64,000 nt of DNA from Onchocerca volvulus (Eukaryota > Nematoda > Chromadorea > Rhabditida > Onchocercidae): positions 12,052,398 through 12,116,397 of the forward strand of contig HG738139.1 in assembly GCA_000499405.2 (NCBI GenBank). Direction: 5' to 3'. Position 1 is the first letter of the stretch. Every line of letters begins with the position of its first letter. Shown piece after piece: positions 1-12,826 of the stretch. Position numbers and translations under genes: made by a program. The notes under the pieces are model-generated. The model made no database searches and was not told the origin of the DNA. It saw only the letters and a list, made by a program, of their open reading frames with translations.

Positions 1-2009
1 AATGTGAATAAAATTTTAAATTTCATTTATTCAAATCTTGATGTCACAAAGATTTATGCATAAAATAAATGGATTTTGAGTTTTGAAAAAATGAAAGAAT
101 AAAATTTTTTGGAATGAATGAAAAAAGTTCATTCTTTTGATAAATGCTCTTGATAAAGTTAAATCATATATTTCATTAGTTGTCAGTATTAATGTACATT
201 TTCCATATGCTTTTTTTTTGTGAAAGGAATAAATAGTAGAAAGATTAAAGGAAGCATTGTTAGCTTGAGATCAAGGTAATATCCATCAAGATTAAATTGA
301 TAAAGTTGGTAGTTTCAGGATTGATAAGCAAAAAATAATCCTTGCAGCAATATTTGATCTCTCGGTTTGAATCACATAATTACTTAGAATACTTCTCAAA
401 ATTTACATCTTACTACTAGGCTCTAAAGTTACTAATTTTAACTTGGAGTACTTCCAAAAATTCACATCTCATTACTAGGCTCTAGAGTTACTGGTTTTTT
501 TTCCTTTTTTTTTTTTTTTTTTTCATCTACTTTCATTTTCATTTTCAAAATCTTTCATCTGGAATTTTTCCATTTTCATCAAAAATAATTTGTTAAAGAA
601 ACTTGTTTCTATTTCTTGAGATGTTAATTTATTTTATAGAATAAAGAATTGTAAATTCTTAGGATTTCGCTTTTGGTTATTTTTATTATTTACGTCCTTA
701 TGCTCGAAGTTATTCTTATGAAATTGCTTTTTCTGCTCATTTGTTGGATTCTTCTATTAAATAATAAAAGTTTATGTTTATCTTTCAAGTTTTTTTTTTT
801 TCTTTGTTTAGTACTTGTTGATCTACATCGAGTTTCCTTTTGATCTTTCTGATAACCAAAGATCAGAATTTGAGACATTGACATAACTCCTAATATACTC
901 CCGAAATCCCATATATAACTCGAAGTAAAACTAGCAGGTAAGAAAATTAAAGGATTAAAAAGAACAACAAAAATTTTGGAAATAATCTCTTGGCTCAAAA
1001 ACAAAAATTTTAATTAAACTAAATCCAAAAAAAAATAATTCTAACTGAGTCTAGGCATACTGGCGAAATGATTCCATTGATGACAACTTTGACAGTTGGA
1101 AATATCTCAAAAAAATGAAAAACCAATTGAGGAAGCGTTCCATCTACACAGAAAAAAATATGCAATGAATATCAAATCTTTGGGATACCGCTTTTTGCAC
1201 TCCGGGTCAACAGTTGTCATTGGTTGTCATTGAGGGCCGTGCTTTTATTTGGGAAACAATTTGGTTTTTTTTGCAAGAATGATGAGTTTGCGTTAGGGTA
1301 GTTTTGCAGGTTGGGTGTATGTCTGAGTTATGTTTGTTGGGTAAAGTTCCGTGTTGAGTAAAGTTCCTTGCTTGTCAAGTAGGTAATTCGCTTATTTGCA
1401 GAGTAACGGAGTGGCCTTATTTACGTATGAGTTTCTTTGTTAGGTAAATAAATTGCCGTTCTAGTCAAAATTAGAACGATTGCATAAAAAATGCGCATAT
1501 TTATTTGTGACAAAAAAAAACATGCCTAAGTAATTGATGATTTATTTGACTTTACGTTTTTGTTCAATCGACTACCGTATCCCGTGCTTGGGTGCAGGAT
1601 TTTCCGAAATGAGCTTTTCCTGGATTTTACCTTATGCCATATTATTTTTCAGAGGATTTAGTTTTAAGCAATTATATCAGAAATCATTTCGAAAAAATGA
1701 CTTTAATTTATGATAAAATGAATGAGCATAATTACATTATGCACTGTTCCGTAATGAATTAGTAGTCGCATTAATGACAACGATTTGATCGTTAGATAAT
1801 AGTGGTAATAATTTCCACGAGAATTGTTTCCAGATATTCTTTTTTTTTAGATTTCTGATGATTATTGGTATAGATTTAATGTTGCTATGTGTATCTGTTG
1901 CGTAGAGTTCGCTTTCTTCTTTTTTTTTTTGTATTGGAACTGCTGAGGCCAATAAGTTGTCTTGAGTTTTCTTTTTTTTTTTTTTAATGTTAGATTTTCG
2001 CAACTCTAG
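1..2009. other. Upstream region of rpl-23, no gene recognised
   Basis: About 2 kb of AT-rich sequence without a convincing exon on either strand. It holds an imperfect tandem duplication at 382-492, long T runs near 500, 1920 and 1970, and a G/T-richer stretch at about 1190-1470 containing an 18-bp repeat (TTGGGTAAAGTTCCGTG-like, about 1337-1371). Promoter elements of rpl-23 probably lie here, but none can be named. A CTCTAG ending at 2009, 10 bases before the rpl-23 ATG, is a plausible spliced-leader acceptor. Confidence 0.5.
382..492. repeat. Two-copy imperfect tandem repeat, period 59
   Basis: Two copies of a unit of about 52 bases (382-433 and 441-492), both carrying AGTACTTC/AATACTTC, TTACATCT/TTCACATCTC and ACTAGGCTCTA before AGTTACT. 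Differences are scattered substitutions, so this is an old duplication. Confidence 0.8.
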
Positions 2010-2019
2010 GATTTAAGAT

Positions 2020-3031
2020 ATGTCGAAGAGAGGACGTGGTGGAACATCGGGAGCAAAATTTCGTATTTCTTTGGGTCTCCCAGTTGGTGCTGTTATGAAC
2101 TGTGCCGACAATACTGGCGCCAAAAATCTTTTCGTAATTGCTGTATATGGAATTAAGGGACGCTTGAATCGATTACCAAGTGCTGGTGTAGGTGATATGT
2201 TTGTTGCTTCCGTAAAGAAAGGCAAACCTGAACTGCGGAAAAAGGGTTTGTTTCGTTCTTAAATTTAAATAGTGAACTGGATGTTTGGTATAATTGAACA
2301 GTTATAAATGATATTTAGTATATTATAGTTATTTAGCATAAATGTTTGGTTAGCATGAAAAACTTTCTACACTTATTTTGAATTACCCAATAATTATAAT
2401 CATATCATCTCTTAGTGTTTGTATTGTACGTGAGACTCGACCTATACGACAGTGATTATAGATCTTGTTGCCGTACCATATTATGAATCGCATTTTTATG
2501 ATAGATTTAAGTAAAATTTATTTGCAATGGCATAATTCGAACAAAAAGCCGATGAGGATGTTTAAAGGATGGTTTCGCGACTATAGCTGATTATTCATGC
2601 AGAAATCCTTGGCTGTCTGAGGCTTTCGAAATAAGATGCTATAATTTCCGGATGACATTAGTTTCAAATCTTTTAATAATTTTTCAATTTCTGTAATTAA
2701 TAAGTGCGATTCTGCTGATTTTGTTCTGCATCCCGAAAGTACTTTATTCAATTTTTGCTGTTCATAAACAGCAGCTGTGCTGTCAAGACAGGAATCATCT
2801 CCTATTTCAGTCAGTGTTAAATTGAAAATTTCAGTTCTACAAGCAGTAGTCGTGCGACAACGAAAGCACTATCGACGAAAAGATGGTTCATTCATCTATT
2901 TCGAAGATAATGCTGGCGTGATTGTAAACAACAAAGGTGAAATGAAAGGCTCGGCTATTACCGGGCCAGTAGCCAAGGAATGCGCGGATCTGTGGCCCAG
3001 GATTGCTTCAAATGCTGGATCGATCGCGTGA
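2020..3031 (+). CDS. rpl-23: 60S ribosomal protein L23 (uL14)
   Basis: Structural protein of the large cytosolic ribosomal subunit, at the subunit interface. Two exons, 2020-2245 and 2835-3031, joined at a phase-1 GT-AG intron; together they encode 140 residues, the length of animal RPL23. The protein starts [20 protein letters not shown] and ends with the family's [19 protein letters not shown] tail, so both ends are complete. The junction reads [16 protein letters not shown], matching the family. The start is fixed by the conserved N-terminus and by a candidate SL acceptor (CTCTAG) 10 bases upstream. An AATAAA lies about 35 bases after the stop, near 3067. Near-identity to animal homologues makes this the most certain call here. 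It converges on csn-5. Confidence 0.98.
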
Positions 3032-3919
3032 AATTGTTGTTTTTTGTTAATTTTAAGAGCCGATTGAATAAAATGATTCATTGATATTCTTTTTTCATTC
3101 ATCTGAGTAGTGAGTAAAATACAAACTATTGAAATTTTAGGCATTCTGTTGTCTTCAGAGATTTAGGGATTATACACGAATATAAAATGAGCAATGGTAA
3201 TAAAATCATTGTATTTTGTTTCCTGCTTAAGCGGTATGTGTTCCATCAACTAAATAAAGCTATCTTTTTCTTTGTGGCTCATTGGAATGAAGGAATTTAA
3301 TGAAATTCATTTTTAAACTTGGGTTCGATTATTTACAGCACATTGAAAACTTGGGTTCGATTACTTACAGCACTAAATATTTGCATCATCATGACATATC
3401 ATCTGATCAACTCAAGACGTTCGAAACGAAAGATATCTCTTGCAGGCGACAAAGAGGTGATCGGCAAATCCAGTACACTTGGGGATTTTTTCTTTTCGTT
3501 GCTTACTGCGCAAGTAAAATGCCTGACTGCTAATAATGCATAAGTTTGTCGACCCCACTGGTATGGAATTAAAATGTTTAAATTCATCGACAATGATATA
3601 CAATGCAACCATTTCCAGAATTGGGATAATGCGTATAATTGAGTGAAGTTTATAATTTTTCTTGCCCAAAATTTGTTTTATCAGGACAATCTGTAAAAGG
3701 CTTGGGCTTTAGGCTGCGATTGCGTGTTAAGATAGCCGTATATGTTCCTATGATACTATATTATGTTTTCATGCTTCTGAAAAATTTTAAGACACTGACA
3801 AAATTCAAAATTGTTCATGATCTTCCATAAATGGCAACTGTTATAAACAACATGTATATAATTAATGTATGCAAATGACGACCGAATTGGTGAATTATAT
3901 TCGAAGCTATAGTACTGTA
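3032..3919. other. Convergent interval between rpl-23 and csn-5
   Basis: Contains the rpl-23 3' UTR with an AATAAA near 3067, and presumably the csn-5 3' UTR on the other strand. A perfect-looking 34-bp duplication lies at 3315-3372. Blocks at 3411-3512 and 3686-3830 (+) have coding-like composition and one ends at a usable donor, but they match no family I recognise and do not assemble into a gene with clear start and stop. Confidence 0.45.
3315..3372. repeat. Two-copy tandem repeat carrying AACTTGGGTTCGATT
   Basis: AACTTGGGTTCGATTATTTACAGCAC is followed about 34 bases later by the same unit with one change (T to C in ATTTACAG/ACTTACAG). The GGGTTCGA resembles a tRNA B box, but no tRNA fold surrounds it. 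Confidence 0.8.
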
Positions 3920-6177
3920 TCACTGTGTCTCACCTAACGCTTTTTCTACTTCCGGAGAGGAAAAAAAAGTATGATTGAACAGTGCATTTTTGACCATCTG
4001 AATCATCATTCCGTGCGTGACTTCACAATTTACCTAAATAAAGATAGATTATTAAGTTCATCTCAGATCGTAGCATCATTAGATGCATGATATGATCAGA
4101 AATGTATGTTTCTTGTTTTAATATCCGAAACTTTTTTTTCCCTCCAAATTTTATTTTTGCAAAAAATTACACATAAAAAAAGAAACGTAGAAAACAAAGC
4201 AGAAACATCATATCTAGCGAAAAAAAAAAAGTTTTCAAGATGAACTAACTCTTCCGAACCGGTTTTTAGAGTAAAAATATCAATAAATTCAAATAAAGAA
4301 CCTTTTTTGTATCTTTAATTATCTTCGATAACTTTTCTGTTATTGTCGAATCCATTGGACGCGGTCCTTGAACACTTTTACACTTGATAACCTAAAACTT
4401 AAATTTCTTTTGTTGAAATAACTTCGAACTTTTTAAATGACTATTGAAGCATTCTTTTCCACAAGATCCGGAACTTCAGAAATTTGAAAATTTTCGGGTT
4501 AAACTCACATTCTGTAACTTCTGTGCGAGATCATTGATCTGTGAGGTAATATACGAAGAATTGGTGATCAACGAATTACTAGACAAAGTGCTGACCCAAT
4601 ACGTGTTCCACAGAGAATCTAACAGACGTGCATCCAAAGCTGATTTGAAATAAGATACTTCCAAAGGATAATACTGGAAACATTCAATATTAACTTAGAA
4701 TTAGGCAGAAAATCATAAGAAGATATAAATAAATCCTTCATGAATGTTCTTTAATTTAGAGAAATGTCCCAGTCTCATCTCTATTTTCTTTGACCAGATA
4801 AGAATGAGACAGAATTCATGGAAGCTAAGATGCCACATTTCTTAAACACTAAATAGAGTTCAAAATTTTCGACAAACAATCGAAGGTAAAACAATTTTTT
4901 AAGCATGCAAAAAGTGGAAAATATTGAAAAAATTAAATACAATAAAGGTAATACCTGTTTACAATGAACACCAAAATCTTCAACTTTGTTTAAAGGAATC
5001 GACTGATATTCTGATGGAACTTCATCAGGAGGCTTATAGCCCTTCGGATAAGTTCGGAAAGCGCCAAGATCTACTTTGCCAGCTGACATCGTTCGAATGG
5101 GATCAACCTAGAATGAAAAACGATCAATGCTTTGAGGAAAAAGAAAAGTTACTGCGTGAATAAATAGTTCTGCAATAAGATTAAAGTACTAAAATTGGTA
5201 ATACAAAAAAAGCTGAAAGAGTATCAAAACGTACAACAATCGCCACGAATGGCTCCTGAAACTGTTGATTGAGGGCTTGAGTTGAGACATCAATTCCACT
5301 TAACCAACATCCATATCCTGGATGACTATGGTACCATCCTACAACCTTAAATGGACAAGAAAAATGAGGATTTCTAGAGATGTATTAGGCTAAGAAATAC
5401 GTTTATACAAACAGAATGGATTAAATCGATAAAACAAAGAGAAAATTTTGATGCTTTAAAAAATTTGAAAGACATTAAAAATTCCAGTTGAATGTTCTAT
5501 CACTAAAAATTGCCGAAAAATGTTCTCTTCTCTTTTTGATAGTATATTTAAAAATACAATAGCAAAATTAACCTTATGAAGCCTTCCCACTGCTTCCGAA
5601 CTATCTGTATATGTAGTCATGTATTCATAAGCTTGAGCTTGAGCATTTACCCGTGTTTCGGTACCTTCTACAGGTAAAGCAAAACTATCCACTACGACCA
5701 ATGTATTCGCATCTACTTTACCTTGCACTAATCCCATCACTTCCAAATTACCACCACTCCTGGCATGCATTACCATTTTCAGCAAAGCCAAAGCAGCTAT
5801 TTTAATTTCCTGCAAACCAAAATTTCGAGCATATTATCGTTAATAAAAAGAATATAAAAAATGCTCCAGTCTATTTAAGTATTTCAACTGCTCGAAATCA
5901 TACTTCACATTACACTTATGCTATCAATGCAACTGCGGAATCAGAAGAGGAAACGATTCGTAATTAAAAGCTATTGAAAAAAAAATCATACTTTGAAGTA
6001 ATGTGGATCTTTTTCCCATGGTTTTACAGCTCGTATAGCTTGTTGCTCAGCTGCATCATACTGATAGATCGTTTCTAATGATTCGACATTATTAGCCATC
6101 TGCCAATTTCGGAATGCCATTGATGTGGAACTACTCATCGGTGATTCCATTGGTTGATCGCTACTCATTGCGCTCAT
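3920..6177 (-). CDS. csn-5: COP9 signalosome subunit 5, JAMM deneddylase (CSN5/JAB1)
   Basis: Catalytic subunit of the COP9 signalosome; a zinc metalloprotease that removes NEDD8 from cullins. Seven coding exons in transcript order: 6177-5992, 5809-5573, 5345-5235, 5107-4955, 4673-4509, 4391-4302, 4033-3920, all with phase-0 junctions and GT-AG introns, giving 351 residues (human 334). The MPN domain is intact: the upstream Glu in NLEVMGL is residue 85, and [14 protein letters not shown] supplies His147, His149 and Asp160, the JAMM zinc ligands. Other family blocks are [31 protein letters not shown] and [14 protein letters not shown]. The C-terminal helices are more divergent, with a short extra tail after ALFNH. 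The start is MSAMSSDQP; Met at 6168 is an alternative. It is head-to-head with LSM12, about 1.2 kb apart. Confidence 0.96.
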
Positions 6178-7316
6178 AAAAACAATAAGCAAAGAAAAGA
6201 ATTTTCCGAAAACTAAAGCATCTTTTCTTAATCGAATTGTAATCTCAATAATACTCGAATACTGATTATTGCTAAAATTAAACTCATTTTGAATCTTAAA
6301 GTGTGAAGAAGGAAATATTTTAGCATTTTTTTCAACTAAGCAACTTGTATTTTAGCGAATTCGTCTCCATGTTGTTGTTTAACAAATTTTCAAGAATGGT
6401 CACTGAAATGATTAAAACTATGTTACTGGTGTAATATGACATACTGCAAAGTTATCAATCACTTAAAATAATATCCCAATCTGTGAGAGAGGTCAGTGAA
6501 ATGAAAGTGACAAAACTGTGCCAATCGATACAACCCGAAAGGACTGGAATATTATCAATCATCTAAAATAAAATCTCAAATCCGCGAGAATGACCAACAA
6601 GACGATCAAAATTATGTAGTCAGTCGATATAGCATGAAATGTTGTAAGGTTATTAAATATTCAAAGTGATGTCCTACATTTCCTATTAGTTGTTGATTAA
6701 AATCAATAAGCTCCCGATATCTCTCGATAAAGCAATGTAGACATCATCCCTTCATCTATATTGATATCAAGATCAACTACAGAAAAGTAGAGCAAAAGAA
6801 ACGGAAAAGACAAAGGTCAAAGGTAAGATCTTTAAGATAATATTCTGTTCTAGTCAATACAAAGCATATATGGACATTCTTTTTCTCTCTCAAATCAATA
6901 ACCTGGAAAAAGGTACCAACACCTCCCCTATCCTTAACTATATCATTCAATTTCTCTCTAACTTCTAAATTTCTTTTTTGCAGCCAATTATTATTTAGCG
7001 GCCGGCCGATGTTTGAAACATTGAATATTGATCTGGTAAATCATGTTATGAGATGAAATGGTTGGAATTGAGATTATGGATACGTTTGTGTGGAGAGAAA
7101 TGGGACGGATAGATGTAGTTATTTTCGATCGATGACCTTTTGACCCTTCATTGCGATTCTATCCAAACATACTAGTATTTTTTACAATTACGGCCGTACA
7201 TAAGTTCATCAGTGCAATATCTGGACATTGATGCATTTAATCTACGTTGAATTGACGCGTAAACATAACGATTGCTATTATGAGCATTTCTTTGCATTAA
7301 AAATTTCAAATTCCAG
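6178..7316. other. Divergent promoter interval, csn-5 / LSM12
   Basis: Intergenic region between two divergent genes. No exon is recognised. It contains a degenerate tandem repeat of about 100 bp at roughly 6390-6690. A TTCCAG at 7311-7316 looks like the LSM12 spliced-leader acceptor. Promoters of both genes should lie here, but no specific element can be supported. Confidence 0.5.
6390..6690. repeat. Degenerate tandem repeat, period about 100 bp, three copies
   Basis: GTTATCAATCACTTAAAATA at 6451, ATTATCAATCATCTAAAATA at 6551 and GTTATTAAATATTCAAAGTG at 6649 mark three diverged copies, each preceded by a TGAAATG-type block and followed by TATCCCAATCTGTGAGAG or its variants in the better-preserved copies. 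Confidence 0.7.
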
Positions 7317-7383
7317 TTTTGCTTATTCTCCACTTGTGGCGAACTCAAAGAAAAGCAAAACAAGTGGAAGGGGCAAAAGACCG

Positions 7384-9790
7384 ATGACAGTGTTTAACAC
7401 TCGATCGGTGACAACAACAGCAACAACAACATTGGTGACAACAGCGACAACAACAACTCCTGAGTCTATGAGTGAAGGAAGTAGTAACTGTGGTAGCTCA
7501 GCACGTCAACTATCCGATGGACATGCAGCTGCAGGAGAGGCAACCCCGAGCAATGTCATGGATAGCAATATCGTATTTCCTGTGGGTAGTGTATTGGAGT
7601 GTCGAAATGTGTTGAATTCCACGACTGTTGGCCAAGTGATTTGTTCAGATCAACCGACACGACTTCTTGTCTTAAGTTTGTGTTATTTCTTCACCTTCTT
7701 AGTAACGTATGTATATATCTGTGTAAGGTATCGAATTGCTTCAGCAGTTCGAATCTTGCAATTGTTACAGGAACAGATTTACTGAGAATCAATGTAAACT
7801 TATTGAGATTTTATATATGAAATTCTTTACGGAGAAGTTTCCAAATCTAGAGCAGAATAATCAAGAATATTTCTGTATTTAAATAAAAATTGCAAGAAAG
7901 TATCTCCATTTCGATGGCAATGGCTGTTAAATGAAGTGAAAAATTTAATAATTTGTGATCGACCAATATATACATTTTCAGCTCATTACATGTCTCTTCG
8001 TAATCTGTTATTTTGTTTGAAATGCAAACTGACAAAAAAGTTTAGTTAAAACTTTTGCAGTGATTAATTATTTTTTTCAATTACTGCATGACATTAAGCC
8101 ATCAATAATCACTTTCCTCACATATTTATAAATCTTTCTCTACGTTCCGTATTTTTGCAGGGGATACTTCAGGACCAGGTGGAGTACCATTGGTACGTAT
8201 CGTCAATCTGGCGCTTGTTGCACAAGTATATTATTTTGATTTCTGAAAAAATATTGTTTAAAATGCTAAATTTCGTTTCATTTCTCGAAAACTTCTCAAA
8301 ACACACAATTCTCGAATACTAAGGAACATTCTTACACGCGTAATGAAAATAAATCACTTAGAAAAAGGTCATGAAATAAGTTTATATATTAGTTAAATAA
8401 AATGAAATTATAAATAAAAGTTGGTTTAAGAGAGATATTTATTTCTCAATTCAGGTAACATGTCTGAAAGAAAAGGGAGCTGAACAATCATTGCCGTGGC
8501 CAAATTTGCAAATATCCACAAAACAAGTGCAAGATCGAATGAACCGTGCAATAGCACGCAAAAAAGCATCTATAATGCAAACTAATGTATCGATTGAAGG
8601 ACAGCGAGCTTTTATTCATCTGAGGAAAACGTGAATTTTAAACATCGGTTGAATTGATGATAAAATTTATATTTTTTTCAATACTAGAAATTTCTGACTG
8701 ATCTTGTTTAAATATTCCTACCTATTTCTTTTCCGTAAATTATTAACTTTTTAGCTTTTTTATTCGAGCGAAGTCTTATCAAAGTCAATTTTACTTAACC
8801 ACTGTATCTTAACTATAGATTATCAAATTTATTCAAGAATTTAAAGTTCATTCTTTTAACTGATAATAAATTGGAAGAATTAGTTGAATTTAATTTAGCT
8901 GATATTATATAATTACAGACTGGAACATAGAGTAGAATGGTCCGGTAATGATATCAAAGTACTCAACCGTGTGTTAGTCCAACCACCATATACAGCGGAT
9001 TCCATTGAAGTTATTGGTGACATAAGCGATACAGCGGTCGCTTCAGCAAAAGAGCATGTTCGCAAAATCGTAAGCTGTTTAAGAAATCTTCGGTTATATA
9101 TTTCACATAGAAAATTTAGATAAATTTGTAAAGTCGACTTTGTGCTAGGATTTAGAATTGTACTAGAATTTAGAAATGATTCACTATGACAGTTCTTTTT
9201 TAATTATCTTGACCATTAATATTCTTTGGTTTGCAAAAAAATTTTAAGCATCTTAAGCTATATAATAATACATCAAAATATAAAGCGAAACCGAACACTT
9301 TGCAATTAACTATATTGGAGTTATAAGTAGCTATAGTATGATTGCTTTTAACCGAGATTTTAAATATGATTGCTTTTCACCGAGATTTCAAATGAAAAGG
9401 AAACATATTTTTTGATTACGAATGAATCGTTAGTCAAGCTTTGTAAAATACGATTTTATATTCTTCATCCTTTATTTAATATCGGATTTGCAAACATGGC
9501 GTTGTTTAATGAATCGAATAAGCCTGCAGATTCATTGTCGTATTTAGCATTTTATAATGTTGGCAGAATATATCCTATATTGAATGAATAGATCCTGGGA
9601 TATCTGTGGGATTTCTATTACTTCTTTCTTAAAATCACGAAAAATAAAAACTGTTTTGTAATTTTTTACTTCCTTTCATAAACGTTTTTAATGCTAGATT
9701 TAAATTCTACAGTTAACGAAATATCGCAATACTCAACAAATAAGTACTCATAGCGATGATGCACCTGCGGATCCAACACCGTCACGTTAA
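7384..9790 (+). CDS. lsm-12: LSM12 homologue (Lsm plus anticodon-binding-like domain)
   Basis: LSM12 is a cytoplasmic RNA-associated protein, known elsewhere as an ataxin-2-associated translation factor. Five exons, 7384-7675, 8161-8225, 8455-8630, 8919-9069 and 9713-9790, give 253 residues; phases fit at every junction. Residues from about 64 (VFPVGSVLECRNV) through LVRIVNLALVAQVTCLK form the Lsm-like part. The C-terminal AD domain is clear in VLNRVLVQPPYTADSIEVIG and AKEHVRKI. The first 60 residues are a Thr/Ala/Ser low-complexity extension, largely encoded by ACA-type triplet repeats (about 7405-7462), which makes the protein longer than the vertebrate form (about 195). The start is the first ATG after the acceptor ending at 7316; the frame stays open upstream of it, so a longer N-terminus is possible. 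AATAAA occurs near 10072. Confidence 0.9.
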
Positions 9791-11067
9791 AAGCATCGGA
9801 GAGCAATTAGAAAACGTCATGTGATTTTTTTTGATATTTCAAAGTCCATGTAATGATTACTAAGCTTATTTATTTTCGGATGATTTCTTTATTGTCAAAA
9901 AATTTAGAGACTCATGATTCTGATTTGAAATAATGGCATGTTTGTGCTACCAAGTAGTTACACTTATGCAATTTTTTCCTTATTATGAAAACTACTTCTG
10001 CACTTTTGCAAAAAATAAGATGTCGTATTCCTTTTTTCAACTTCTGGCATAAATGTTGTAAAATGCAAAGAATAAAATAAAGTTCTATGCAACGCATCTT
10101 ATTTTTCCGAAGAATGATGGATGGGTTGTTTCCTTGTATCGCTTTTATTTTTTTTATTTTTTCAAAAAAACAAAAAACTCTTTGCTTTAAAACAATTCCT
10201 TTTGAATTTGTTTTTGAAGTTACGGAAAGTTTGAGATTTATAGTTTCCGGAGATGTCTGTTTGAATGATGTTTTAGTCTCGGAACAGATGGGGAAATAAT
10301 TGATATTATATTGCTTAAAATAAATATCTTAAATCCGTCGCCAATACTTGTTTTAAAAAATCCAAAAATTTAAATTCGAAATAATATGCATACTCTACAT
10401 CCTCTTTTGATCAGTGAAATTGCCTGAAGCATTTCAGAAAATTCTCAATTTGTGATTGATGCTGTCAATTTTTTTCTACCATACATTCATAGTATTAAAA
10501 TCTGAAATTTAAATATCGGACGTGAATCGAAATTTTCATCAAAACGTGATGCAGGTATTTGTTGAAAGATTATTATCCTAATTTGTTGATATCAAAGTAT
10601 TAGTATACGATCATAGAAATCATAGGTTCTTTCAGTCAAACAATGTGACTGGTATTATTTTTTATATTATAACTGGTTTTATGTCTTCAAATTGACAAGA
10701 TTTATCTATTTTTCGGGATTTTTAAAGAGACACTTTTGTCTTTTTAGTCAGCATCGTTTTAATGAGTCATTGAAACATATTTTGGAAATTACATCTCAGT
10801 TATATTTCGATTAAGTAACCACTCAAGTATCTTCATTTTTCCTAAATTGATTTATTATTTCTGGTAATTTTTCTTTCTTTTTTTCTTTATTTCTTAAATT
10901 TGCCCACTTAAGCCATTCAAAATCTTATCATTATGTTAATCGTCAACTATCTTACCAATTTTTATTTTCAAGTCACCAAGATCCATAATCCAGAAGTAAG
11001 ATGATCAAATTGTATCTGATATGAAATCAATTAATTAAATGATTAATTTTTCCCATAATATATCTAG
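9791..11067. other. Intergenic, LSM12 3' region to EEF1AKMT1
   Basis: AT-rich interval with the probable LSM12 3' UTR (AATAAA near 10072). Apart from short chance ORFs I see no gene. A TATCTAG ending at 11067, three bases before the next start codon, is the likely trans-splice acceptor. Confidence 0.5.
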
Positions 11068-11070
11068 GTT

Positions 11071-12826
11071 ATGAATCAGGTTTTCGAGGTGAGGCGGAAG
11101 TACATTTGATATTATACATCTATATTTATATCAATTATTGTCTCATTTTATTTTGAGACCGAATCTGTGTTGCTTAATATTCTTTAATTAAAAATTTGCA
11201 TATAAGTATTGAAATTCTTAGGTCTGTTATCTTATGTACGAATGAATTTACTCAAAAATAAACGAGAATTGCATAAATCCTGGAAATAATAGGAATTATA
11301 TAAAGAGTAAAACTAATTCTTAGCATAATATAAATAAAGAGTTATCTCATAGAACACATCATCACTGTCGACAGAATGTTATCCTGATGATGATAACGAT
11401 AATGATAACGATGATACGCCACAATTATCTGTTGAAGCAATGAATGCATTAACAGAATTTTACGCCGAAATGAATGATTTCGATAAATTTACTATTAAAG
11501 AAGATTGGCAGGTTCGTCATTCATGTACTGATTCATATAATTATGCGAGTTGACAAGAAATGGAAAGTTCGATAGTTTTTAGGAATGATGTTTCCTAATT
11601 CCGAATTTTATCAAGTGCAAAAATGCTAGAATTTTTGGAAATACATGCAGTATCAAAATTAGGACAATTAAAGTTGTTTTCTCTCCGACCAATTTGCCGA
11701 TCGATTGGTGTTCAACTTCTTTAATTCCAACTGATCGTTCATTTTTCAAAATTTCAAATTCCAGTCCGTTATTCCAAACATTCCTACTACATATGTCAAA
11801 AGTTCGAACTAACTGATGTATGGAAGTAGAAGATATTTTGAGCGAAAGAATCTTTTTATACTCCAATATTTGTACATACATGAAATTTTTATAATTTAGT
11901 TAAGTCAGTTCTGGTATTCAGAAGAGACTGCTTTAAAACTCGCTGAAGAATGTATAAAAAGTATTGGTAATTGTGGAAGAATTGCTTGCATATCATGTCC
12001 AACGCTTCTTGATTATCTTCGGAAAAATGAAGTAACTTTTATTTACAAATTTGCTATTTCGTTCATTTATACTTTCTAAAGATATAAAAGTTATCATATT
12101 TTTCAGTGTGTAATTAATGAACATGTTGTGGTGACTCTTTTTGAATATGATCGTCGATTTGAGACGAAATTTTCTAAAGAATTTGTTTGGTATGATTATC
12201 GCAAACCATTGGCAATATCCGAATTGTACCGCAATACATTTGATTTAATTGTTATTGATCCGCCATTTTTATCTGATGAGTGCCTAATCAAAGTAGCACA
12301 GACAGTACGATTGCTTTCTCGTGAATCTACAACAAAACTATTGATTTGTACAGGATTAATTATGGAAAAACTTGTATGTTTATGTAAATTTTATTTGAGT
12401 TTTGTGAAGATGATTTTAATACAAAATGGATAGTAATAGGTCGTACGTAGAATCTAGATAACTTTTTGAATTCCAAAGTTTTGCAAGAATCAAATCGTTT
12501 TGTGTAATTTTGTCGATTTGTATTTGATGTTGAATATTTTTTAAAGATTTCGTAATGCTAATATTTTATTTTCTAATACCGAAACATGGGAAAATTCTTG
12601 TTATTTTTATATATATTAAAGCACTTAATTGTTTGTAAAGGGAGCTTGTATACTTCTTAATTATTTCTCCATTTTGTAATTGAACTGAAGCACTTTAACG
12701 TGATTCCATGATTTTCAGGTCGAAAGATTATTTCATGCACACAAATGCAAATTCCAACCTTCCCATAAACACAACCTTGCTAATGAATTCGCTTGTTACA
12801 CAAATTACGAAGCTGCTGTTTTGTGA
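11071..12826 (+). CDS. EEF1AKMT1: eEF1A lysine methyltransferase 1 (N6AMT2-type, DPPF motif)
   Basis: SAM-dependent methyltransferase of the family that methylates a lysine of elongation factor eEF1A. Five exons, 11071-11088, 11353-11511, 11900-12031, 12107-12373 and 12719-12826, all phase 0, give 227 residues (human 214). The N-terminus is acidic ([10 protein letters not shown]) and runs into [35 protein letters not shown] and [14 protein letters not shown] lead to the SAM-binding fold; the catalytic-type DPPF is at 154-157 ([14 protein letters not shown]). The end has [13 protein letters not shown], the family's tail. Exon 1 is only 18 bases; it was chosen for its Met, its strong donor GAG-GTGAGG and the acceptor three bases upstream, and is the least certain part. 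The older name N6AMT2 suggested a DNA methylase; current family knowledge points to eEF1A. Confidence 0.93.

Noticed and set aside
2013..2225. Minus-strand ORF opposite rpl-23 exon 1
   Set aside because: Shadow of a highly conserved ribosomal protein exon; no independent support.
3320..3370. GGGTTCGATT motifs resembling a tRNA B box
   Set aside because: No A box, acceptor stem or cloverleaf around either copy; explained by a small tandem duplication.
3300..3830. Plus-strand coding-like blocks after rpl-23
   Set aside because: Composition and a donor at 3513 are suggestive, but no family match, start or consistent chain of exons was found.
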